This document shows, one piece after another, positions 1 through 6,051 of a stretch of 6,051 nucleotides of DNA (the stretch's first letter is position 1; every line of letters starts with the position of its first letter). Both the position numbers and the translations under genes were made by a program. A model generated the notes under the pieces. The model saw only the letters and a list, made by a program, of their open reading frames with translations. It had not been told where the DNA came from and made no database searches. Origin of the DNA: Reyranella sp. (lineage in GTDB: Bacteria; Pseudomonadota; Alphaproteobacteria; Reyranellales; Reyranellaceae). Where the stretch lies: assembly GCA_016780605.1 (NCBI GenBank), contig JADHLS010000357.1, forward strand, positions 1 to 6,051, written 5' to 3'.

Positions 1-918
1 CGCCATCAGTTCCCGCCATTCGCGCGGGTTCAGGCCGCTCGACTTCTGGTCGACCTTTTCGCCGGCGATCATGCGCTTGATGGCGGCAAGGCCAGTCTTG
101 GAGACATGCGCGCCGCCCAGGCGATATTCCATGAAGGCGTCGTAGCTGATCGGGCACCAGCGTTTCAGCGTGTCGAGCATGACATCGGCATAGACGCGGA
201 TTTCATGCTGCGCATGGGCATCGGCGCGCAGCGACAGGAAGTGCATGAGGTTGTGCAGGTTGGTCTTCCAGTACCACTGGGTATAGAAGGCGAGCGACAG
301 GTTCATGCGCGCGAGCTCGCGCGCCAGGCCGGAGCGTTCGGGATCGAGCGGCTCGCCGGTCTCGCCCTCGTTCAGCATCTCCATGTAGTGCTCGTAGACC
401 AGCTCGGCGTCCTTCTTCAGCAGCGTGAAGACGCGCTCGGCTTCCTTGCCGGCCAGCACCTGGTCGCGGCCCTGGCGGTTGGCCTTGCTCTGGGCCGCCA
501 GGTGCTCGGGCTTGGGGATGTAGTACTCGTTGTCGAGGATCGAGTAGCGCGCCGAGTACTCGTTCACATTGGCGGTGCGATGGCGGATCCACTGCCGGGC
601 GACGAAGATCGGCAGCTTCACGTGGTACTTGATCTCGCACATCTCGAACGGCGTCGTGTGGCGATGCCGCATCAGGTAGTTGATCAGCCCGCGATCCTCG
701 CTGACCTTCTTGGTGCCGCGTCCATAGCTCACGCGCGCGGCCTGCACGACGGCGGCGTCGTCGCCCATGTAGTCGACGACGCGGACAAATCCATGATCGA
801 GCACCGGCAGCGCCTGGAAAAGAATTTCCTCGAGGGCGGGCGAGCTCGGCCGCAGCGAGGGCTGAGCGCCGCCGCGCGCCTGGTCGATCTCGGCCTGCTG
901 GTCGGTGGAGAGGGGCAT
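1..918 (-). CDS. thyX: Flavin-dependent thymidylate synthase ThyX (C-terminus cut by window edge)
   Basis: This enzyme makes dTMP from dUMP in the cytoplasm, using methylene-tetrahydrofolate as carbon donor and FAD/NADPH for reduction; it replaces ThyA. I translated the minus strand by eye: 306 residues are inside the window with no stop. The diagnostic ThyX signature RHR-x7-S is present as [11 protein letters not shown] at residues 112-122, within [19 protein letters not shown]. Other family blocks are the [10 protein letters not shown] segment (residues 83-92) and [11 protein letters not shown] (231-241), which carries conserved substrate-binding Arg/His/Gln positions. ThyX proteins are usually about 220-320 residues, so only a short C-terminal tail should be missing. 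The ATG at 916-918 is preceded by GAAGGA (928-933) at a 9-nt spacing. A weak minus-strand -10 (TAGAGT, 945-950) lies further upstream. The gene is divergent from ssrA. Identification is firm; the exact C-terminus is not visible. Confidence 0.96.
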   Translation of the reverse strand, partial: MPLSTDQQAEIDQARGGAQPSLRPSSPALEEILFQALPVLDHGFVRVVDYMGDDAAVVQAARVSYGRGTKKVSEDRGLINYLMRHRHTTPFEMCEIKYHVKLPIFVARQWIRHRTANVNEYSARYSILDNEYYIPKPEHLAAQSKANRQGRDQVLAGKEAERVFTLLKKDAELVYEHYMEMLNEGETGEPLDPERSGLARELARMNLSLAFYTQWYWKTNLHNLMHFLSLRADAHAQHEIRVYADVMLDTLKRWCPISYDAFMEYRLGGAHVSKTGLAAIKRMIAGEKVDQKSSGLNPREWRELMA

Positions 919-1013
919 TTTTCGTTGTCCTTCGTTGGCCGCGGACTCTATGGGCGGCAGGCGGGCCCTTCCATGGGGAAATTGCGGCAGTCCGAGTGCC
1001 GCGGCACATCGCC

Positions 1014-1041
1014 TTCAAAACGGCCTGTGAAATGCTTATAT
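1014..1041 (+). promoter_or_regulatory. Candidate sigma-70 promoter of ssrA
   Basis: TTCAAA (1014-1019) and TTATAT (1036-1041) are separated by 16 bp and would start transcription near 1048. That is just ahead of a perfect GNRA-type hairpin (GTCGG-GAAA-CCGAC, 1049-1062) which would form the 5' end of the precursor. The -10 is good and the -35 is mediocre. Position relative to the RNA is the main support. Confidence 0.4.
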
Positions 1042-1063
1042 TGGTCGCGTCGGGAAACCGACT

Positions 1064-1128
1064 ATGGCGATAAACGCCGCGTGGAATAAGCGTTTCGGAC
1101 CCGGGGGCAGTACCCGGCGCCTCCACCA
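1064..1128 (+). ncRNA. ssrA: tmRNA acceptor piece
   Basis: This is the smaller mature RNA, which carries the charged alanine. It shows a 5-bp T stem (CCGGG 1101-1105 with CCCGG 1113-1117) closing a 7-nt loop, then the 3' acceptor strand (1118-1124), discriminator A1125 and encoded CCA (1126-1128). The T loop reads GGCAGTA and lacks the usual TTC. Upstream is a small hairpin, GGCG (1066-1069) with CGCC (1075-1078). The mature 5' end cannot be located from sequence; 1064 is an estimate. Confidence 0.85.
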
Positions 1129-1157
1129 TTCTCCTCCGCCTCATCAGCGGAGTCGTT

Positions 1158-1335
1158 GGGGGCGAACCAGGATCGACGAGCGTGGTAAAGGCGCGGTTTT
1201 TGCCCGGTATGGTTCCGCCGTGACGGGCCATTCATAAGTGCTAACGATAATACCGTTACACTCGCTGCTGCCGCCTAAACAGCGGACGTAAGCGCGGTTC
1301 GGGAGGGCACCGGGCAACAGAAGCCCTCCCACTTG
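1158..1335 (+). ncRNA. ssrA: tmRNA coding piece
   Basis: This is the larger mature RNA, carrying the tag message. It begins with the 5' acceptor strand followed by AACCAGGATCGACG, the typical D-loop-like start of tmRNA. A pseudoknot in the PK1 position is visible: stem 1 GCGG (1193-1196) with CCGC (1215-1218), interlocked with stem 2 GCCCG (1202-1206) with CGGGC (1224-1228). It ends 11 nt before the resume codon, as expected. The tag stop codon lies in the loop of a CGCTG/CAGCG hairpin (1263-1267 with 1280-1284). A perfect 8-bp helix, 1301-1308 with 1323-1330, closes the piece. No U-run terminator follows, so the 3' end is probably made by processing and 1335 is an estimate. Confidence 0.9.
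1240..1278 (+). other. ssrA: ssrA degradation-tag reading frame (ANDNTVTLAAAA, stop TAA)
   Basis: The resume codon GCT (1240-1242) is followed by codons for N, D, N, T, V, T, L, A, A, A, A and TAA (1276-1278). With the alanine delivered on tmRNA itself, the appended peptide would be AANDNTVTLAAAA. The ANDN start fits alphaproteobacterial tags and the small hydrophobic C-terminus fits ClpX recognition. Position 11 nt after PK1 and the stop within the downstream hairpin loop support the frame. Confidence 0.88.
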
Positions 1336-1362
1336 CTCTTGGATATTCGCTGTTTCCCGCGA

Positions 1363-1391
1363 TTGACTCTGATGGTACGCGGACCGACGAT
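1363..1391 (+). promoter_or_regulatory. Possible promoter of sspB
   Basis: TTGACT (1363-1368) is a good -35 element. The hexamer at 17-bp spacing, GACGAT (1386-1391), is a poor -10. It lies in the gap between the end of tmRNA and the sspB start, so sspB could have its own promoter or be read from the ssrA promoter. Confidence 0.25.
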
Positions 1392-1414
1392 GTTCGCGTA
1401 ATTTCCGACAGGCC

Positions 1415-1963
1415 ATGAACGATCGCTTCCACTACGACGCTCTCGTCGACGACGCGCTGCGCAGCGTCGTCCGTCGCGTGCTGACGCAGGTCGCCGAGAA
1501 AGGCCTTCCCGGCTCGCACCATTTCTACATCTCCTTCCGCAGCACCGACCCCGGCGTCGTGCTGCCCGACTATCTGCGCGCCAAGTACCCCGAAGAAATG
1601 ACGATCGTGCTCCAGCACCAGTACTGGGACCTGATCATCGGGCCGAACCACTTCGAGGTGACGGTGAGCTTCAACAAGCAGCAGGAGCGCATCCGCGTGC
1701 CGTTCGCGGCGCTGTCGGCCTTCGTCGATCCTTCGGTGCGCTTCGGCCTGCAATTCGACCGCAAGGACAAGCCGCAGCCCGACAAGGCCGAGGCCCCTGC
1801 GGCGCCGCCGGCCGCCCTGCCGCCGGCCGACAAGCGGCCGCCGCTTGCCGCTCCCGCCGGCCCCGAAGCCAAGGCCGAGACGGCCACGACCGAAGGCGCC
1901 GAGGCCAAGCCCGAGGACGCGGCCTCCAAGGTCGTCAAGCTCGATAGCTTCCGAAAGAAGTAG
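1415..1963 (+). CDS. sspB: ClpXP adaptor protein SspB, alphaproteobacterial type
   Basis: SspB is a cytoplasmic adaptor that binds the N-terminal part of the ssrA tag and tethers tagged proteins to the ClpX unfoldase for degradation by ClpP. The protein is 182 residues in three parts. Residues 1-116 are the folded, dimeric peptide-binding domain, with family blocks FYISFRSTDPGVVLP (37-51), YPEEMTIVLQHQYWDL (58-73) and FNKQQERIRVPFAAL (86-100). Residues 117-170 are a flexible Ala/Pro/Lys/Glu linker. Residues 171-182 end in VVKLDSFRKK, the likely ClpX-binding tail. No convincing ribosome binding site is seen: only CAGG about 3-6 nt before ATG. It starts about 80 bp after the tmRNA coding piece on the same strand, so tag and adaptor are encoded side by side. 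It has little sequence similarity to the E. coli SspB family member, as expected for the alpha type. Confidence 0.93.
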   Translation: MNDRFHYDALVDDALRSVVRRVLTQVAEKGLPGSHHFYISFRSTDPGVVLPDYLRAKYPEEMTIVLQHQYWDLIIGPNHFEVTVSFNKQQERIRVPFAALSAFVDPSVRFGLQFDRKDKPQPDKAEAPAAPPAALPPADKRPPLAAPAGPEAKAETATTEGAEAKPEDAASKVVKLDSFRKK

Positions 1964-2018
1964 CTTTACGGTCGGCCGTCATTGCGGCAGGGAAGGCGCT
2001 TTCCAAGCTCGGCGCGCC

Positions 2019-2024
2019 AGGAGA
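2019..2024 (+). promoter_or_regulatory. Ribosome binding site that fixes the fumarase start
   Basis: AGGAGA lies 5 nt before the ATG at 2030. It favours this start over an in-frame TTG at 1982, which would add 16 residues unlike the family N-terminus. Confidence 0.75.
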
Positions 2025-2029
2025 CCTGC

Positions 2030-3646
<1,617 letters not shown>

Positions 3647-3660
3647 TCTTGCCGGGCGGA

Positions 3661-3694
3661 CAAAAAGAAACCCGGCAGGTTGCCCTGCCGGGTT
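3661..3694 (-). terminator. Intrinsic terminator between fumarase and SH3 gene, oriented for the minus strand
   Basis: A perfect 11-bp stem, AACCCGGCAGG (3669-3679) with CCTGCCGGGTT (3684-3694), closes a 4-nt loop TTGC. Read on the minus strand the stem is followed by TTTCTTTTTG (3670-3661), a proper U-tract; its first bases overlap the foot of the stem. On the plus strand only GAGGTGTG follows, so it would end fumarase transcripts less efficiently. It lies 23-49 bp past the fumarase stop and about 70 bp past the SH3 stop. Confidence 0.85.
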
Positions 3695-3762
3695 GAGGTG
3701 TGCTGTCCCACGACGGGTGCCGTCAAAGTCCCCAGATGACGGCCCGTCGCCCTTCCAATCTC

Positions 3763-4311
3763 TTAACTGCGGCAGCCCTCGTCGCGGGCGCACCACTTGT
3801 CGATCCAGACATTGCCGTGGCGGGCATTGACGACTTGCAGCCAGGAGCCGCGGCAGCCGAGCACGCGGAACTTGATGTCGTCGCCCTCGACGGTGGCGAG
3901 CTGTCCGGCCAGCCAGCCCGGCCTGTCGTACACGGTGATGGTGCCATCGACCCGCGCATCCACCATGAGCGCGTCGGCCGGGATCCAGCCGAAGGACGGC
4001 GAGGCGCCGGCGGCGTTGTAGCCCGGGGCCATATTGAGCGCGATGCGCGCCCACCCGTTGGTGCTGCCGATGAGAGTGACCTCGGTGCGCGTGATGTTGC
4101 TGCCGTCGATGCGGCGGCCCGTCAGATCGCCGATCACCGCCGCCTGCGGCGTCGGCTCGGCGCGCACCGAGAGGGTCTCGCCGCGCTGGAGCAAGGCATA
4201 AGCCTGGGTTGCAGTGCATGTCCCGGCCTGGCCGGTGCTGGCATCGACCGAGCGCTCGAGAACGCCAAAGCCTGCAAGCACGGCGACCGTGCCAATGATG
4301 GCGCGTAGCAT
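3763..4311 (-). CDS. Secreted protein with two SH3-like (SH3b) repeats
   Basis: The exact function is unknown; bacterial SH3b repeats commonly bind peptidoglycan or cell-wall partners, so a periplasmic role is inferred. The protein is 182 residues. Residues 1-24 form a signal peptide: Arg3, hydrophobic core 4-18, and a VDA-S cleavage site. Repeat 1 spans about 44-118 (LSVRAEPTPQAAVIGDL, then GWARIALN and GWIPADAL). Repeat 2 spans about 122-174 (ITVYDRPGWLAGQLATV, then GSWLQVV and GNVWIDKWC). Four cysteines follow the signal peptide (32, 153, 174, 180) and could form disulfides in the periplasm. I chose the ATG at 4309-4311 because GGAAGG lies upstream at good spacing and the signal peptide begins there; an ATG at 4342-4344 would add 11 polar residues and lacks a spaced ribosome binding site. 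It is convergent with fumarase and divergent from the VOC gene. Confidence 0.85.
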   Translation of the reverse strand: MLRAIIGTVAVLAGFGVLERSVDASTGQAGTCTATQAYALLQRGETLSVRAEPTPQAAVIGDLTGRRIDGSNITRTEVTLIGSTNGWARIALNMAPGYNAAGASPSFGWIPADALMVDARVDGTITVYDRPGWLAGQLATVEGDDIKFRVLGCRGSWLQVVNARHGNVWIDKWCARDEGCRS

Positions 4312-4379
4312 CGTGTGTTCCTTCCCACTGTTTGGGCCGGCCATTCCCCAACGGCCAACCCATTCCCCAAATTCCTTCT

Positions 4380-4458
4380 AGAACCGCGTTGGAACGGAGT
4401 CGTGGCGGTGATTGTATGAGTTGTTTCACTTCGTGTGCTGCGAAGAAAACGCGGTTCT
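4380..4458. repeat. 11-bp perfect inverted repeat in the divergent intergenic region
   Basis: AGAACCGCGTT (4380-4390) recurs as its reverse complement AACGCGGTTCT (4448-4458), with 57 bp between the arms. The enclosed segment also holds CTTCG-N7-CGAAG (4429-4445) and a possible minus-strand -10 hexamer. The spacing suits two operator half-sites or a foldable element; no protein can be named. Confidence 0.6.
4411..4416 (-). promoter_or_regulatory. Possible -10 element for the SH3 gene
   Basis: Read on the minus strand this is TACAAT, a good -10 hexamer about 100 bp upstream of the SH3 start. The hexamer 17 bp further upstream (CAGCAC) is a poor -35, so an activator or another promoter may be needed. 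It lies inside the 4380-4458 inverted repeat. Confidence 0.3.
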
Positions 4459-4536
4459 GTGCATTGATTCAACGAGTTCTGTGAACTGGCTAAAGCACGA
4501 CCTCAGGTAGGTTTCTCGTCATCCACAGGCTCGCGC

Positions 4537-4542
4537 TACAGT
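4537..4542 (+). promoter_or_regulatory. Candidate -10 box for a leaderless VOC transcript
   Basis: TACAGT ends six bases before the ATG at 4549, so transcription would start at or next to the A of the start codon. No Shine-Dalgarno sequence is present (the preceding bases are CGCCCC). The -35 region is weak (TTTCTC, 4512-4517, at 19 bp). Confidence 0.4.
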
Positions 4543-4548
4543 CGCCCC

Positions 4549-5229
4549 ATGAATCTCGCCAAACAGCATCTCGACGTCGGCCTTTTCTCGACCAAGCGCG
4601 ACGAGCAGCTCGCCTTCTGGCAACAGACCGTCGGCCTGCCCTACGACCATATGGGCAAGCTGGGCGGCGGCATGCAGCAGCACCGCCATCACATGAACGG
4701 CTCGATCCTGAAGATGAACCATTCGCGCAATCCGCTGCCCGCCGCCCCGCCATCGGGCATCGTCGGATTGCAGATCGCGCGGGATGGCCTCCGCGAGCCC
4801 AGGGCGCTGGCCGATCCCGACGGCAACAAGGTGACGCTGCTGCCCAAAGGATCCGATGGCGTGCAGGGCATCGCCATCCTGCTCAGGGTCAACGACCCCG
4901 CCGAGCACGAGCGCTTCTGGACCAAGGCGATGCAGTTCGAGCGCGTGGCCGAGGGCCGCTACCGCTGTGGTGATTCGCTGGTCGTGATTGCGGAGCGCGG
5001 CAAGGTCGAACGCGGCACCAGGGAGTGGCGCGGGCCGGGTTACCGCTACATGACGGTGCAGGTGTGGGACTGCCTTGCCGAATACGCAGGCATCCTGGAG
5101 CGCGGCGGCGCCTCGGGCGGCGAGCCGCGCGTCCTGGGCGACACGGTGCGCTATGCCTTCGTCTGCGATCCCGATGGCAACCACATCGAGATCAGCCAGC
5201 GCGCCTCGCTGACCGGCGGGAAGCTGTAG
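4549..5229 (+). CDS. Two-domain VOC (glyoxalase/bleomycin-resistance/dioxygenase superfamily) protein
   Basis: The protein is 226 residues with two VOC-like domains, roughly 1-100 and 105-217. Each ends in the family's typical strand motif: DPDGNKVTLL at 89-98 and DPDGNHIEIS at 207-216. Domain 2 keeps the glutamate often used for metal binding (Glu214); the matching place in domain 1 is Thr96, so domain 1 may be degenerate. A histidine-rich stretch (HRHHMN, 45-50) and His7 are other possible ligands. VOC enzymes include glyoxalases, extradiol dioxygenases, epimerases and drug-binding proteins; the substrate cannot be told from sequence. There is no signal peptide, so it is probably cytoplasmic. 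The ATG at 4549 has no ribosome binding site, which suggests leaderless translation. Its stop lies only 10 bp from that of the convergent small protein, with no terminator between. Confidence 0.82.
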   Translation: MNLAKQHLDVGLFSTKRDEQLAFWQQTVGLPYDHMGKLGGGMQQHRHHMNGSILKMNHSRNPLPAAPPSGIVGLQIARDGLREPRALADPDGNKVTLLPKGSDGVQGIAILLRVNDPAEHERFWTKAMQFERVAEGRYRCGDSLVVIAERGKVERGTREWRGPGYRYMTVQVWDCLAEYAGILERGGASGGEPRVLGDTVRYAFVCDPDGNHIEISQRASLTGGKL

Positions 5230-5239
5230 CGAGCGCCCC

Positions 5240-5623
5240 CTAGCCCTTCTTGCTCTTGCCGCCCTTGCGGGTGCCGAAGCGGGCCATGAGCGCCGCCCTC
5301 TGCTGCGCCACGACGTCGTCCTGGGCGCGCTTCTCGGCCGCCAGCCTTTCTTCTTCCTCGCGCCGGACGCGCTCGGCCTCGGCGGCGATCTGCGCTTCCT
5401 TGCGCGCCTTCTTCTCGGCGACCGCGCGCTCCCGCGCCTCGATGCGGGCGCGGCGACGCTCGGCCTCACGCTCCTCACGGGCGCGGGCCGCTGCGAGACG
5501 CGCTTCCTGGCGGGCGGCGAACTCGGGGTCGTTGTTGCGATTTGCAGCCTTTGCGCGGTCAAGCAATGCCTGCTTGGCCTTGGCGGCGGCGTCGAGACGA
5601 TCTTCTAAGGTATCGGACTTCAA
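5240..5623 (-). CDS. Small highly charged helical protein, DUF6481-like
   Basis: This protein of unknown function (127 residues) resembles the DUF6481 family of alphaproteobacteria. The start MKSDTLEDRLDAAAKAKQAL matches the family's N-terminal block (D/E-R-x-x-AA-x-KAKQALL) as I recall it. Residues 35-115 are almost entirely Ala, Arg, Glu and Lys, predicting one long charged helix or coiled coil. The tail (RFGTRKGGKSKKG) is strongly basic, which would suit RNA or ribosome contact, but that is inference. The start codon must be TTG (5621-5623): an in-frame TAG sits four codons upstream, no ATG/GTG is available near the N-terminus, and GGGAAGAG gives a close ribosome binding site. It follows typA by 21 bp, so the two probably share a transcript. 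Low-complexity composition makes homology calls fragile, though reading frame, start signals and the N-terminal block support a real gene. Confidence 0.78.
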   Translation of the reverse strand: MKSDTLEDRLDAAAKAKQALLDRAKAANRNNDPEFAARQEARLAAARAREEREAERRRARIEARERAVAEKKARKEAQIAAEAERVRREEEERLAAEKRAQDDVVAQQRAALMARFGTRKGGKSKKG

Positions 5624-5644
5624 TGCTCTTCCCTACGTTACCTG

Positions 5645-6051
5645 CTACTCTGCCGCGGCAGCCGCGGCCTGCTTCTTGGCCCGCTTGCGATCCTCGGGGT
5701 CGAGAAAGCGCTTGCGCAGCCGGATCGATTTCGGCGTGACTTCGACCAGCTCGTCGTCGTCGATATAGGCAATTGCCTGCTCGAGTGACATGCGGCGCGG
5801 TGGCGTCAGCCGTACCGCCTCGTCCTTGCCGGCGGCCCGTATATTTGTGAGCTGCTTTCCTTTCAGGACGTTGACATCGAGGTCATTGCCACGGCTGTGC
5901 TCGCCGATCAGCATGCCTTGATAGACCGCCGTGCCGGGGTCGATGAACATCGGCCCGCGCTCCTCCAGGTTCCATAACGCATAGGCCACCGCCGTTCCCT
6001 CGGCATTGGCGATCAGCGCGCCGTTCCGACGGCCCGGTATCGTCCCGCGAA
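5645..6051 (-). CDS. typA: Translational GTPase TypA/BipA, C-terminal part (N-terminus beyond window)
   Basis: TypA/BipA is a ribosome-binding GTPase of the EF-G type, involved in 50S assembly and in growth under cold or other stress. The window holds the last 134 residues. They match the BipA C-terminal domain block by block: [18 protein letters not shown], the [19 protein letters not shown] stretch, [37 protein letters not shown], and the signature [20 protein letters not shown]. This domain is unique to BipA and makes the 23S/A-site contacts. The GTPase domain and start codon lie outside. The tail is a lysine/arginine stretch followed by six alanines and Glu before TAG (5645-5647). The reading frame is open through the right edge. 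The small DUF6481-like gene follows by 21 bp. Confidence 0.96.
   Translation of the reverse strand, partial: RGTIPGRRNGALIANAEGTAVAYALWNLEERGPMFIDPGTAVYQGMLIGEHSRGNDLDVNVLKGKQLTNIRAAGKDEAVRLTPPRRMSLEQAIAYIDDDELVEVTPKSIRLRKRFLDPEDRKRAKKQAAAAAAE

Larger units (their letters stand above)
1049..1335 (+). ncRNA. ssrA: Two-piece (circularly permuted) tmRNA gene, whole precursor
   Basis: Transfer-messenger RNA enters stalled ribosomes as an alanyl-tRNA mimic, then serves as message for a degradation tag. The gene is permuted, as known for alphaproteobacteria: the tRNA 3' half with CCA (ending 1128) precedes the tRNA 5' half (starting 1158). The two halves form a perfect seven-pair acceptor stem: GGGGGCG (1158-1164) with CGCCUCC (1118-1124). 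Its third pair is G-U, the G3-U70 identity element for alanyl-tRNA synthetase. Between them a 29-nt spacer (1129-1157) holds a 6-bp hairpin (1134-1139 with 1147-1152) and should be cut out during maturation. Both outer ends are approximate: the 5' end is taken from the promoter and first hairpin, the 3' end from the last helix of the coding piece. The gene lies divergent from thyX and directly upstream of sspB, whose product handles its tag. Confidence 0.95.

Noticed and set aside
919..1013. A small gene between thyX and ssrA
   Set aside because: No convincing short frame with start and ribosome binding site; the space is enough for the two divergent promoters only.
106..1089. Plus-strand open frame opposite thyX reaching into the tmRNA gene
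   Set aside because: It is antisense to a certain thyX and overlaps the tmRNA acceptor piece; no family features.
1331..1414. Terminator after the tmRNA coding piece
   Set aside because: The last helix (1301-1330) is not followed by a T-run; it is better explained as part of the RNA itself.
1991..2004. Near-palindrome GGAAGGCGCTTTCC before the fumarase ribosome binding site
   Set aside because: Only 14 bp, with one wobble position and no loop; too little to call an operator or terminator.
1982..2029. Upstream in-frame TTG start for fumarase
   Set aside because: The extra 16 residues do not look like the family and the AGGAGA site fits the ATG at 2030.
4312..4344. Longer SH3 protein starting at 4344
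   Set aside because: It puts 11 polar residues ahead of the signal peptide and has no properly spaced ribosome binding site.
4454..4486. Alphaproteobacterial LexA box (GTTC-N7-GTTC)
   Set aside because: GTTC copies are 22 bp apart and the half-way position reads TGAT, so the required spacing is not met.

Overview
The window looks like core chromosome of a high-GC alphaproteobacterium. Three things point there: a circularly permuted (two-piece) tmRNA gene, an SspB of the alphaproteobacterial type, and a small charged protein resembling the DUF6481 family. Codon use is strongly GC3-biased in every gene, with no compositional island, transposase, CRISPR array, tRNA or phage gene. The genus cannot be fixed from the sequence alone.

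Layout, left to right. (1) thyX, flavin-dependent thymidylate synthase, on the minus strand and cut only at its C-terminus by the window edge. (2) Divergent from it, the two-piece ssrA (tmRNA) gene: acceptor piece first (CCA at 1126-1128), a hairpin spacer, then the coding piece from 1158 with a readable degradation tag (ANDNTVTLAAAA, then TAA). (3) sspB, the ClpXP adaptor for ssrA-tagged proteins, starts about 80 bp after the coding piece on the same strand. (4) A class I [4Fe-4S] fumarate hydratase, 66 bp after sspB. (5) Convergent with it, a secreted two-repeat SH3-like protein on the minus strand; a strong hairpin terminator lies between the two and is oriented for the minus-strand gene. 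(6) A 237-bp divergent intergenic region with an 11-bp perfect inverted repeat. (7) A two-domain VOC/glyoxalase-like protein on the plus strand, apparently translated from a leaderless mRNA. (8) Tail to tail with it (10 bp apart), a minus-strand pair: typA/bipA (only the C-terminal part is inside the window) followed by the small charged DUF6481-like protein, which starts at TTG.

How the genes relate. The clear functional unit is ssrA-sspB: tmRNA rescues stalled ribosomes and appends the tag, and SspB tethers the tagged product to ClpXP. TypA is also a ribosome-associated factor, but it lies about 4 kb away in a different transcription unit, so a link is only thematic. ThyX, fumarase, the SH3 protein and the VOC protein are housekeeping or accessory genes without a visible common pathway. 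I see no strong evidence of an undescribed system. The points most worth following are the unusual tag paired with its neighbouring adaptor, the intergenic inverted repeat, the leaderless VOC gene, and the TTG-started charged-helix protein behind typA.
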